Both the position numbers and the translations under genes were made by a program. The notes under the pieces were generated by a model. That model made no database searches. It was not told the origin of the DNA and was given only the letters and a program-made list of their open reading frames with translations. Below, piece by piece: positions 8,337 through 15,368 of a stretch of DNA of 35,067 nt (positions are counted from its first letter, which is position 1; each line of letters begins with the position of its first letter). The DNA comes from Candidatus Limosilactobacillus intestinigallinarum (GTDB lineage: Bacteria; Bacillota; Bacilli; Lactobacillales; Lactobacillaceae): contig DXAA01000005.1 of the NCBI GenBank assembly GCA_019117285.1, forward strand, positions 1 through 35,067. The letters are read 5' to 3'.

Positions 8337-8708
8337 TGGAGATGACGGGAGTCGAACCCGTGTCCAAGCATATCGCCATTTCGACCTCTACGTTCGTATC
8401 TCAACTATTTAAGTTTCACTAACCAAAACGCCGTTGATCAGGGCAACCATGACTAGCTAGCTTGCAAAATCTCCTTTAATGACCTCAAGCGGCAATCATT
8501 AACGTAGTCCACTAGATATGAAACCCGTATCCGCATCATGGACGAACCCGGAACGGATTTACGCGCGCTACTCGTTAGGCAGCGTATGCGTAAGAGTTTG
8601 AATTATTGTTTGCAGTTATAATTTAAAACTGAGCGTTTTTACGAAGACGCAACCTTCGAAACGCAGTCGAAACTCGACCTATACCTGTCGAATCCAAAAA
8701 ACATCCCC
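8337..8708 (-). ncRNA. ssrA: Transfer-messenger RNA (tmRNA)
   Basis: tmRNA rescues ribosomes stalled on broken mRNAs and adds a degradation tag, working with SmpB. On the minus strand the RNA begins GGGGATG and ends CATCTCC plus an A discriminator; these ends pair as the 7 bp tRNA-like acceptor stem. The 3' part contains the T-arm GGGTTCGACTCCCG and the 5' part GGATTCGACAGG, both hallmark tmRNA sequences. The reading frame resumes at GCA (around 8624) and encodes the tag ANNNSNSYAYAA followed by TAA. The 3' CCA is not encoded (the genome reads TAA after the discriminator), so it must be added after transcription. A -10-like TATGAT lies at 8726-8731, inside a GATACA/TGTATC inverted repeat. Confidence 0.96.
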
Positions 8709-8760
8709 AGATACATTAGTAGTGTATCATACTCCACCGCAAAACGCACCCGAAAAGCTT

Positions 8761-8797
8761 AAAAGGAACGCTCCCGTAATCCGGAAGCGTTCCTTTT
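8761..8797 (-). terminator. Terminator of the LysM protein gene
   Basis: A 12 bp perfect stem (8761-8772 with 8786-8797) whose arms are AAAAGG at one end and CCTTTT at the other, so it can stop transcription from both strands. It lies 20 nt past the LysM gene stop and just upstream of the tmRNA promoter. Confidence 0.85.
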
Positions 8798-8817
8798 GCA
8801 TATCATTGTTTAACTGA

Positions 8818-9414
8818 TTAGTACCAACCGTTGGCCATCCAGTGTTGTTGAGCATTCGTCCATGAACCGTAACGACTTGCAACGTATTGGTCGGCAACCC
8901 GTTCCTGGTTGGCAGCGGAGTAGTCACCATTCAGGTAGGAAGCAGATAATTGGTACTTACCAATGTATTGGCCATTGCTTGCCCCATAATTGCCACCAGA
9001 TTCACGGGCAGCAATCCAAGCCTTGGCAGCGGCGTCACTGCCGGAGACACTGGAGCTGTAACCAGTCGTGTTTCCTTGGCTTTGGTTCGTGTTCGTGGTG
9101 GTGCTTGCTGGCTGTGCTGGAGCCTGGGTAGCGGTGCTGTTAGTGGTCTGCGTGTTTTGTTGACCATGGTTGCCCTTGATTACCAGACGTTGGCCGACGA
9201 AGATCTTGTTAACGTTGGCAATGTGGTTATCCTGAGCAATGCTGTTTACAAGGCTGTTGTCATTTGCAAACTTCTGAGAAATACTGGAAAGTGTGTCCCC
9301 ACTCTTAACGGTGTAAACACTGTCGGCGTTAGCCACAGTGGTAGCAGCAGTCACGCCTAATGCGACCGTTCCCAGAGTTGCTACTGTCTTTGCAATATTT
9401 TTCTTAGAAATCAT
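8818..9414 (-). CDS. Secreted LysM protein with Apf-type C-terminal domain
   Basis: A 198-residue exported cell-wall protein. A signal peptide (residues 1-30, cleavage expected after ANA) precedes one LysM peptidoglycan-binding domain (about 32-77, YTVKSGDTLSSISQKF to GQRLVIKG). A Thr/Gln/Ser/Asn-rich linker (about 80-125) connects to a C-terminal domain (about 130-198) with AAAKAWIAARESGG, GQYIGKYQLSASYLNGDYS and the ending WMANGWY. That C-terminal block is the hallmark of lactobacillus aggregation-promoting factors (Apf), abundant surface proteins related to transglycosylases; the Glu in ARESGG would be the catalytic candidate. The ATG at 9412-9414 follows AAAGGATGG; an in-frame TTG nine codons upstream is less likely. 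It is monocistronic. Whether it cleaves peptidoglycan or mainly affects adhesion is not decided by sequence. Confidence 0.92.
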   Translation of the reverse strand: MISKKNIAKTVATLGTVALGVTAATTVANADSVYTVKSGDTLSSISQKFANDNSLVNSIAQDNHIANVNKIFVGQRLVIKGNHGQQNTQTTNSTATQAPAQPASTTTNTNQSQGNTTGYSSSVSGSDAAAKAWIAARESGGNYGASNGQYIGKYQLSASYLNGDYSAANQERVADQYVASRYGSWTNAQQHWMANGWY

Positions 9415-9534
9415 AAATAACCATCCTTTTAATTTCTTCAAACGTTTTTAACAGTATCTATATTACACACCTTATGTTACTAAACCATGACAACAGCATT
9501 TCTATTTCAATAGCGAATCATTACAAAATGTAAT

Positions 9535-9585
9535 AAAGTACCCGGCAGCAAGCGTCCAGTCGACGTTTGTTACCGGGTATTTTAT
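9535..9585 (-). terminator. Terminator of the HAD phosphatase gene
   Basis: TACCCGG (9539-9545) pairs with CCGGGTA (9573-9579); a second inner stem extends it. The minus strand continues CTTTATTA and the plus strand TTTTATTT, so it could act both ways. Confidence 0.75.
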
Positions 9586-9595
9586 TTATCAAGGA

Positions 9596-10405
9596 TTAAT
9601 TTAATTGATCGGCAAAGTAACGTTCACAATACGTCGCAACCCCGTCTTCATCGTTAGAATCGGTTAGGGCCGTCGCCGCTGCCTTGACCTCTGGCAGGCC
9701 GTTAGCCATCACGACACCCTGGGTTGCCGCCTTGATCATCCCCAGGTCATTATCGGCGTCACCGAAGGCCATCAGGTTGGTAAAGTCATCCCCGAAATGG
9801 TCGAGCAACGCCTTCAGGCCGACATGCTTGTCAACCTGCTTGGGCAAGAACTCCATGATCATCTTCTGGGATTGAACGGCATGGTAGTGCTCCTTCAATT
9901 CTTCCGGCAGGTGGGCAATGATTGGTGCCAATTGGTCAGCCGGAATCGCCATCACCGCCTTACTGAAGGTGGTATCCGGCAGGTCGGCCATCTTCGTATT
10001 CTGAAACTCGATGTGCTTGAGGACCGTCCGGTAGATCGACGCCGGCTGGTCACTGAGTTCGTATACCCGGGCAAAATCCAGCACGTCTAGCGGAATTTTT
10101 TCTTGCCGAACGAAGTCAAACAACGGCTGGAGATCTTGCTTGGCCATGCCAAGCTCAAACAGGTGCTCCTTGGTGACGTTATTGATCACCAGGCCACCAT
10201 TAAAGGTGATGGTAAAGTCGTCTGGTCGGGTCAGACCCAACTGTTCGATGTATGGCCAGATGGCATTGATCGGTCGTCCCGTACAGAGGACCACGTGGAT
10301 CCCCTGGTCATGAAGGCGCCGCAGGACCTGCTCATTCCGGGCAGAGATTTCCTTGTCACTGTTCAGCAGGGTGTTATCAAGGTCTAATGCAATCATCTTA
10401 ATCAT
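9596..10405 (-). CDS. Cof-type HAD-IIB sugar-phosphate phosphatase
   Basis: A 269-residue cytoplasmic hydrolase of the Cof/YidA subfamily, which dephosphorylates sugar phosphates and related metabolites with broad specificity. The nucleophile motif is ALDLDNTLLNS (Asp8 and Asp10), motif II is VLCTGRP, and the metal-binding motif near the C-terminus is AFGDADNDLGMIKAA. The ATG at 10403-10405 is supported by an AGGGGAAG ribosome binding site; a longer open frame upstream is only the shadow of the marR gene in another frame. The start overlaps the end of marR by 8 nt, so translation is probably coupled. It is the last gene of the oatA-like/marR/HAD unit. Confidence 0.93.
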   Translation of the reverse strand: MIKMIALDLDNTLLNSDKEISARNEQVLRRLHDQGIHVVLCTGRPINAIWPYIEQLGLTRPDDFTITFNGGLVINNVTKEHLFELGMAKQDLQPLFDFVRQEKIPLDVLDFARVYELSDQPASIYRTVLKHIEFQNTKMADLPDTTFSKAVMAIPADQLAPIIAHLPEELKEHYHAVQSQKMIMEFLPKQVDKHVGLKALLDHFGDDFTNLMAFGDADNDLGMIKAATQGVVMANGLPEVKAAATALTDSNDEDGVATYCERYFADQLN

Positions 10406-10871
10406 TCTGTTCTTCCCCTTTTCGCTTATCATTATTTTCCGGTTGGATGATCTGGTGGTTAAACTCGTCCCAGAGTTGCAGCAGTTGTCGGCCGCGATCC
10501 TCACCAAAGACCGCCACCCACTTGGCAAAACGGTCACTGATCCGTTGTTTAATCTTCCGGGCCACCGTCTGACCGGCTGGTGTGGCCACCAACGACACCT
10601 TTCGCCGGTCAGCCTGGTCGGGTTCCTGCTTAATGTAGTCATTTTTGATCAACACCCGCAACTGCCGGGAAACGGCACTCCGGGTCACCTGACGCTTAGC
10701 GGCAATGTCCATCAGCTTGATGCCGGGCGATTTAACGACCTCCTGCAGAATCAGGTACTGCTCAAATGACAATGCATACCGGGCTGCTGGCTGCGAAACA
10801 AAGTGTTCCAGCCCTTTCAGCGATGACATATAGATGTCGATCGCCTGGTTCAATAACTCATCCGTTTCCAT
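10398..10871 (-). CDS. MarR-family transcriptional regulator
   Basis: A 157-residue dimeric winged-helix regulator. The DNA-binding core spans about residues 45-105, with LMDIAAKRQVTRSAVSRQLRVL as recognition region and the wing DQADRRKVSLVATPAG, which is the MarR signature. The basic, charged C-terminus ends in KRKGEEQND. It starts 3 nt after the stop codon of the acyltransferase gene and overlaps the HAD gene, so all three form one transcription unit. Members of this family usually repress their own operon in response to small molecules; here that would place peptidoglycan O-acetylation under MarR control, which is an inference. Confidence 0.93.
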   Translation of the reverse strand: METDELLNQAIDIYMSSLKGLEHFVSQPAARYALSFEQYLILQEVVKSPGIKLMDIAAKRQVTRSAVSRQLRVLIKNDYIKQEPDQADRRKVSLVATPAGQTVARKIKQRISDRFAKWVAVFGEDRGRQLLQLWDEFNHQIIQPENNDKRKGEEQND

Positions 10872-10874
10872 TGG

Positions 10875-12710
10875 CTAATTTCCCTTCTGGTCATCCAGGA
10901 TTGACTTAGCAATCAGGCGGGCATAATGGTCGTTCCCCTGCTGACCCATGTGGACGTTGTCACTGGCAAACCACTCACTATGCTTCTCACTCATCCCGTA
11001 CCAGTCAACCAGGTGGACGTTGGCGTGTTTCTTGGCCGTCGCCCTGATCTCATCATTGACGGTCTGCTGCCATGGCTTGGTTGGCACGTGCGCCGTCAAC
11101 CAGTAGACCTGGCGGTGGGGACCAATTTCGTCTAGGATCTCATCGATGGTCTGCTGGCTCATGGCCCCGTTGGTTCCCAGGTTCAACACAACGATCTGAT
11201 TGAGGTGTCCCTGACGTTTAAGCTGCTGAATCACTGCCGGGGTCGCCGAGCCCTGCCGACCGACCTGTGCATCAACGTAGGCTTGCGGCATCAGTTTTTG
11301 AATACTCCCGGAGGCATCGGCCATGACCGAGTCCCCAATTGCCGTGATCTTGAGTTTCTGCGCCTGCTTGACCTCAGCCGGAGTCAGTGCGTACTGCTTG
11401 GCATTGGCATTAGTATTGGTTTTAACCTTTTTACCGGCCGCAATCTCCTTATTATGCTTGGCCGCCTGCTGGTGATTCTGCTCGATCCGCTGCTGAACGG
11501 CCGTCTTCTTGGGCGCCCGATCTGGCTGGCACAGACCGACAACCGCGATAATCACCATCAATGCACTGAAGACCAGCTTGGTAACCGTCGCCCAGTGCCA
11601 GCCCTGGTAGTCGTGCAGACTGACGCCCAGTTTGTGCCAGTCGAAGTGCGCCATTGGCCGCTCCAGTAGGCGGTATGAGGCCTCACTGATTACCCCAATG
11701 ATGGCTAACTCAATAATCGCGTTTAGAACGGGGTGGACCCCCACGTTGACGAGGCGCTCGTAAAAGACCATTACTGGATACTGGTAAACATAGATGCCAT
11801 ACGAGCGCTGCCCTACCCAGTGAAAGACCGGATTGGAGAACCAGTTATTCATGCGTGAACCAGGGTGGAGAATGGTGGCAATCAAGAGCATCCCCACAAC
11901 GCTATACAGGAACATCCCACCACGGTAGGTGAAGCTGGCCTGACCGTTAAGGGTGCAGAAACCATAGATGGTGATTAACGTCATCACAATCCCCACGACG
12001 TTCAGGGACTGACGTAGGTAGTTCGCTGGCCGCGGGTTCAGGCGGTTCAGTGGCCAGGCCAACCCCAGCCAGGAACCCAGCAGCAGCGAGAACGCCCGCG
12101 TGTCGGTACCATAGTATACCCGGTTGATGTTTGCCGGATCATAGAGGATGGCCATCTCAACCGCGGACAGAACAGCCAGAATTAACACAATCCTTCGGAC
12201 GATAACCTTCCGGTGCACCAGTTTATACAGGCCCCAGATGATTAACGGCCATAGTAGATAGAATTGGGCCTCAACCCCCAGGGTCCACAGGTGGGTGAAG
12301 GGGGAGGCCCCACCAAACTGATCAAAGTAGGACTGACCATGGCGGATCTCCCACCAGTTGTATACCCACAAGAGGTTGGTCAGAACGGTCATCCTGATGT
12401 TATGCAATAGCGGATGCGCAAAGAGGGTGATGTAGGCGGTGGTCAGCACCAACATGGCGATCAGAACCGGGTAAAGACGTTTAAACCGCTTGTGATAGAA
12501 ATGTCCCACCGCGATTCGTTGCTCGTCCATCAACTGCCGACTAAACTGATAAGTCACGAAGTAGCCCGAGATCAACAGGAAGAGCGGTACGCCGAGGTAC
12601 CCTCCCTGGAGGACGTTGGGCAGGAGGTGATAGACAATAACCCCCACTACCGCCAGCGTCCGCAAACCGTCGATTCCAGTTACGTATTGCTTTGGCCTGA
12701 TTGTCTTCAT
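10875..12710 (-). CDS. OatA-like membrane acyltransferase with SGNH domain
   Basis: A 611-residue two-domain enzyme expected to O-acetylate cell-wall glycans, probably MurNAc in peptidoglycan, giving lysozyme resistance. The N-terminal acyltransferase-3 domain (about 8-390) has GIDGLRTLAVVGVIVYH, with His28 region and GVEAQFYLLWP, and about ten membrane helices. A charged Lys/Asn/Gln linker (about 398-445) leads to an extracellular SGNH esterase-like domain (about 450-605) with GDS (Ser461), GTN in LNLGTNG (block III) and the DNVH pair Asp584/His587, a complete triad. The ATG at 12708-12710 follows GGAGGAAAC at about 11 nt; a start seven codons earlier lacks a ribosome binding site. Acylation of teichoic acid or another glycan cannot be excluded. 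Confidence 0.92.
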   Translation of the reverse strand: MKTIRPKQYVTGIDGLRTLAVVGVIVYHLLPNVLQGGYLGVPLFLLISGYFVTYQFSRQLMDEQRIAVGHFYHKRFKRLYPVLIAMLVLTTAYITLFAHPLLHNIRMTVLTNLLWVYNWWEIRHGQSYFDQFGGASPFTHLWTLGVEAQFYLLWPLIIWGLYKLVHRKVIVRRIVLILAVLSAVEMAILYDPANINRVYYGTDTRAFSLLLGSWLGLAWPLNRLNPRPANYLRQSLNVVGIVMTLITIYGFCTLNGQASFTYRGGMFLYSVVGMLLIATILHPGSRMNNWFSNPVFHWVGQRSYGIYVYQYPVMVFYERLVNVGVHPVLNAIIELAIIGVISEASYRLLERPMAHFDWHKLGVSLHDYQGWHWATVTKLVFSALMVIIAVVGLCQPDRAPKKTAVQQRIEQNHQQAAKHNKEIAAGKKVKTNTNANAKQYALTPAEVKQAQKLKITAIGDSVMADASGSIQKLMPQAYVDAQVGRQGSATPAVIQQLKRQGHLNQIVVLNLGTNGAMSQQTIDEILDEIGPHRQVYWLTAHVPTKPWQQTVNDEIRATAKKHANVHLVDWYGMSEKHSEWFASDNVHMGQQGNDHYARLIAKSILDDQKGN

Positions 12711-12751
12711 TATTATTGTTTCCTCCAACATCGAGCCCGGTAAATGAGCCC

Positions 12752-12781
12752 AAAATAAAGACGGTAACAGTACGCTACCGT
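12752..12781 (-). terminator. Terminator between the 103-residue protein gene and the OatA-like gene
   Basis: ACGGTA (12761-12766) pairs with TACCGT (12776-12781); on the minus strand CTTTATTTT follows. The stem is only 6 bp, and no obvious promoter follows before the OatA-like gene at 12710, so partial read-through is likely. Confidence 0.6.
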
Positions 12782-12790
12782 TTAATTTAA

Positions 12791-13102
12791 TTACCCGATA
12801 TGATTTTCCTTCAAGATGTCACTGACGACCTGGTCCATCTCCGGAGTGCGCTTCCACTCCTCCCAGTGGTCCATCGACTCATCCTGCATCTTGTAATGGG
12901 AATTGATGAAGTCCTCATACCGAATAACGTTTCGTGAATGGGGAATGTTTAATTGAAGGATGCGAACCTCCTTGATGAAGCCCCGCTCGGCCGCCAATTC
13001 GGCCCGGCCGTTATGAACCATATTGCCGATCTCGTAGTATTTACTCCCGTCATTACGGGTAATCTCTTCAATTAACGTCAATACCTGATGTTGTTTCTCC
13101 AC
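12791..13102 (-). CDS. Small uncharacterised cytoplasmic protein
   Basis: A 103-residue protein that I do not recognise. It starts at GTG 13100-13102, supported by AAGGGGAG 8 nt upstream. It has no signal peptide or membrane helix and is rich in charged residues. A probable beta-strand segment with aromatic residues (KYYEIGNMVHN, then FIKEVRILQLNIPHS) is followed by an acidic, tryptophan-containing C-terminal helix region (DHWEEWKRTPEMDQVV). A -10 box (TATAAT at 13132-13137) lies about 30 nt upstream and a terminator follows, so it can be transcribed alone. Its codon use resembles the neighbours. It may be a lineage-specific lactobacillus protein; function is unknown. Confidence 0.72.
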   Translation of the reverse strand: MEKQHQVLTLIEEITRNDGSKYYEIGNMVHNGRAELAAERGFIKEVRILQLNIPHSRNVIRYEDFINSHYKMQDESMDHWEEWKRTPEMDQVVSDILKENHIG

Positions 13103-13131
13103 GTGTATTGCTCCCCTTTCAGCATAATCAT

Positions 13132-13137
13132 ATTATA
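13132..13137 (-). promoter_or_regulatory. -10 box upstream of the 103-residue protein gene
   Basis: A perfect TATAAT on the minus strand. The matching -35 position (GTGATT, 3 of 6) falls in the descending arm and T-tract of the terminator at 13150-13178, so promoter and terminator overlap. Confidence 0.45.
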
Positions 13138-13149
13138 GCGACTTTAAAC

Positions 13150-13178
13150 CAAAAAATCACCGTCTGGACGACGATGAT
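13150..13178 (-). terminator. Intrinsic terminator of a putative small RNA
   Basis: On the minus strand ATCATCGTC (13178-13170) pairs with GACGGTGAT (13164-13156) with one G-U pair and a 5 nt loop, followed by TTTTTT. No coding sequence ends just before it; the next element upstream is the promoter at 13238-13266. Confidence 0.75.
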
Positions 13179-13231
13179 TGGCATAAGAGAGAAAGAGAAT
13201 TGATTAGAAGGTAAATACTTAATACCTTGCA
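13150..13231 (-). ncRNA. Putative small RNA or leader/attenuator of about 80 nt
   Basis: A near-perfect promoter (13238-13266) is followed 80 nt later by a convincing intrinsic terminator, with no gene between. The body is pyrimidine-rich (TTCTCTTTCTCTCTT on the minus strand), a pattern that could pair with Shine-Dalgarno purine runs. It could be a stand-alone small RNA or an attenuated leader of the 103-residue protein gene downstream. It matches no riboswitch or T-box core that I can recognise. The transcript itself is inferred from signals only. Confidence 0.45.
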
Positions 13232-13237
13232 ACTATT

Positions 13238-13266
13238 ATGATAGCGGTTTCACCACCGGATGTCAA
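13238..13266 (-). promoter_or_regulatory. Near-consensus promoter in the glmS downstream region
   Basis: On the minus strand TTGACA (13261-13266), a 17 bp spacer and TATCAT (13238-13243). The spacer contains the inverted repeat CGGT-N6-ACCG. It drives the putative small RNA. Confidence 0.65.
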
Positions 13267-13306
13267 TAATATTGGGGAACTTTTTTACTTTTTATCTAAA
13301 ATCGTC

Positions 13307-13345
13307 AAAAACAGGTGACCCCGCATCGCAGAATCACCTGTTTTT
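13307..13345 (-). terminator. Terminator of glmS
   Basis: A perfect 12 bp stem (13307-13318 with 13334-13345) with A5 and T5 at its base, 8 nt past the glmS stop codon. Confidence 0.9.
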
Positions 13346-13352
13346 AGTAAAA

Positions 13353-15173
13353 TTATTGAACCGTGACGGACTTGGCCAGGTTACGTGGCTTGTCCACGTC
13401 GAGGCCCTTACCCAGACTGGTGTAGTAGGCCAGCAATTGGGCAGGAACCACACTCAGCAATGGCGTCAGACATTCATCAATGTCCGGCAGAACGATGGTG
13501 TCGTCCTCTTGGGCCAGGTGCCGAGAAACGATGGTAATCGTGTTGGCACCACGAGCCTTGGTCTCGTCCAGGTTGCTCCGGGTCAGACCGGCCGTCCGGT
13601 CCTGAGTGATAATTCCCAGTACCGGTGTCCCCTTTTCAATCAGGGCAATCGTCCCGTGCTTCAGTTCACCAGACGCAAAGCCTTCCGCCTGAACATAGGA
13701 GATTTCCTTCAGCTTCAAGGCTGCTTCCAGTGAAACCGTCCAGTCGAGTCCCCGTCCAATGTAGAAGGCGTTCCGTGGCTTGGACAGGTAGCGAGCAGCG
13801 ATTTCTTCAATCTTCTTCTTGCTGTCGGTGATGGATTGCATGCCATTGGCAACCAGACCCAGCTGGTGCTTAACATCGAACTGCTTGGCCGCATCTTTGC
13901 CCAGGTACTCACCCAGTGCCTTGGCCAGAATAGCTTCAACCGCAATCTGCGCCGTGTAGGCCTTCGTGGAGGCAACGGCAATTTCCGGACCAGCGTAAAG
14001 CAGTTCCGTGAAGGTTGCTTCCCGGGACAGGGTTGACTTGTCGACGTTGGTGATGGTCAAGCTTGGCCACTTATGGGCATTAACGTTGACCAGCACCTGC
14101 CGACTGTCGGCCGTCTCCCCACTCTGGCTCAGGAAGATGAAGAATGGCTTCTTGGAGAGCAGTGGTTGATCGTAGGCGAATTCGGATGAGATGTGAACGG
14201 AGGTTGGGATGCCACACAGGCGCTCAAAGATCCGGGCACCAACCAAGCCGGCGTGGTAACTCGTCCCGGCACCAACGATGTAGAGGTGGTCAGCCTCGGC
14301 CATGGCCTTAAGCAGGTCCGGGTTGATCTGCGGATCATCCTTGTCGCCGAAGTATTCCTGAACCAGCTTCCGCATTACGGCTGGTTGCTCATCGATTTCC
14401 TTGAGCATGTAGAACGGGTAGGCACCCTTGTCGGCCGCACTGGCATCCATGTCAACCGTGAAGCTGTCACGGTGCTTCTCGTTACCGTTGAAGTCCTTGA
14501 TCATCACGTGGTCTGGCTTGACGATGACCAACTCGTGATCAGCAATCTCCATGAACTTGTTGGTTTCCTTGATCATCGACATGGCATCGGAACCAACCAT
14601 GTTGTAACCATCACCCAGGCCAACCAGCAGTGGACTCTTGTTCTTAGCAACGTAGAGGGTTTCAGGATCCTCACGATCGATCATCACGAAGGCGTAGGAG
14701 GAATCCGGACTGATCAGGCGCAGAACCTTGAGCAGGGCCGCCTGGGTATCCATGTGATCCTCCACAACGAACTTGTCGACCAGCTGAACAATAACTTCCG
14801 TGTCGGTCTGGCTGGTGAAGTGCACACCGGAGAGGTATTCCTTCTTCAGTTGGGCATAGTTTTCAATTACCCCGTTGTGAACCAGGTAGAAACGGTTGTC
14901 CTGGGAGTATTGCGGGTGCGCATTGGCCTCGTTCGGCGCACCGTGGGTTGCCCAGCGGGTGTGCCCGATCCCGGAGAGGCCGTGCACGTCATCCGTCAGG
15001 GCTGCTTCCAGGTTGCTGATCCGCCCTGGCCGCTTAACCAGGTAATCATGACCGGCGTTATCGTTAACGTAGACCCCAGCAGAGTCGTAGCCACGGTATT
15101 CCAGCTTCTTCAAACCATCGATTAAAATTGACAGGGTATTATCAGTCCCTGTAACTCCAACAATTCCACACAT
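13353..15173 (-). CDS. glmS: Glutamine:fructose-6-phosphate amidotransferase (isomerising)
   Basis: A 606-residue cytoplasmic enzyme that makes glucosamine-6-phosphate from fructose-6-phosphate and glutamine, the first step toward UDP-GlcNAc. The N-terminal glutaminase domain begins MCGIVGVTG; Cys2 is the nucleophile after removal of Met, which fixes the start at 15171-15173 (with AAGGATGG upstream) rather than four codons earlier. Two SIS domains follow (about 285-600), with GAGTSYHAGLVG, SQSGETADSR and the C-terminal DVDKPRNLAKSVTVQ that closes the active site. Length is typical. It has its own promoter at 15254-15282 and terminator, separate from glmM upstream. I see no glmS ribozyme core in the short leader, so control by glucosamine-6-phosphate self-cleavage is not supported here. 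Confidence 0.98.
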   Translation of the reverse strand: MCGIVGVTGTDNTLSILIDGLKKLEYRGYDSAGVYVNDNAGHDYLVKRPGRISNLEAALTDDVHGLSGIGHTRWATHGAPNEANAHPQYSQDNRFYLVHNGVIENYAQLKKEYLSGVHFTSQTDTEVIVQLVDKFVVEDHMDTQAALLKVLRLISPDSSYAFVMIDREDPETLYVAKNKSPLLVGLGDGYNMVGSDAMSMIKETNKFMEIADHELVIVKPDHVMIKDFNGNEKHRDSFTVDMDASAADKGAYPFYMLKEIDEQPAVMRKLVQEYFGDKDDPQINPDLLKAMAEADHLYIVGAGTSYHAGLVGARIFERLCGIPTSVHISSEFAYDQPLLSKKPFFIFLSQSGETADSRQVLVNVNAHKWPSLTITNVDKSTLSREATFTELLYAGPEIAVASTKAYTAQIAVEAILAKALGEYLGKDAAKQFDVKHQLGLVANGMQSITDSKKKIEEIAARYLSKPRNAFYIGRGLDWTVSLEAALKLKEISYVQAEGFASGELKHGTIALIEKGTPVLGIITQDRTAGLTRSNLDETKARGANTITIVSRHLAQEDDTIVLPDIDECLTPLLSVVPAQLLAYYTSLGKGLDVDKPRNLAKSVTVQ

Positions 15174-15253
15174 AATTATTTCCATCCTTTGAATATCTTA
15201 AGAATTGGTATAGATCACTGTCCTGGGCAGTTAATCTAGCGCAACTGTTAAGT

Positions 15254-15282
15254 ATAGTACAAGTTTTGGGAGCGATTGTCAA
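15254..15282 (-). promoter_or_regulatory. Promoter of glmS
   Basis: On the minus strand TTGACA (15277-15282), a 17 bp spacer and TACTAT (15254-15259). The leader is about 75 nt long. Confidence 0.75.
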
Positions 15283-15321
15283 TTAATTGTCCTCGATTGG
15301 TCTAGGTTCACTTAAGAATTG

Positions 15322-15357
15322 AAAAGCCGGTACAGGAACGAATCCCCTGCACCGGCT
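15322..15357 (-). terminator. Terminator of glmM (end of the cdaA operon)
   Basis: On the minus strand AGCCGGTGCAGG pairs with CCTGTACCGGCT (12 bp, one G-U pair) and TTTTC follows. Confidence 0.88.
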
Positions 15358-15368
15358 AAAATCATTGA

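Noticed and set aside
10406-10642. N-terminal extension of the HAD phosphatase
   Set aside because: The upstream in-frame part coincides with the marR gene in another frame, while the ATG at 10403-10405 has a good ribosome binding site and the correct family N-terminus.
14193-15125. A 310-codon plus-strand open frame opposite glmS
   Set aside because: It lies entirely inside glmS, resembles no family and has the same shadow composition.
15174-15321. Possible glmS ribozyme in the glmS leader
   Set aside because: The promoter leaves only about 75 nt of leader, and I could not find the conserved ribozyme core or its double pseudoknot pattern.
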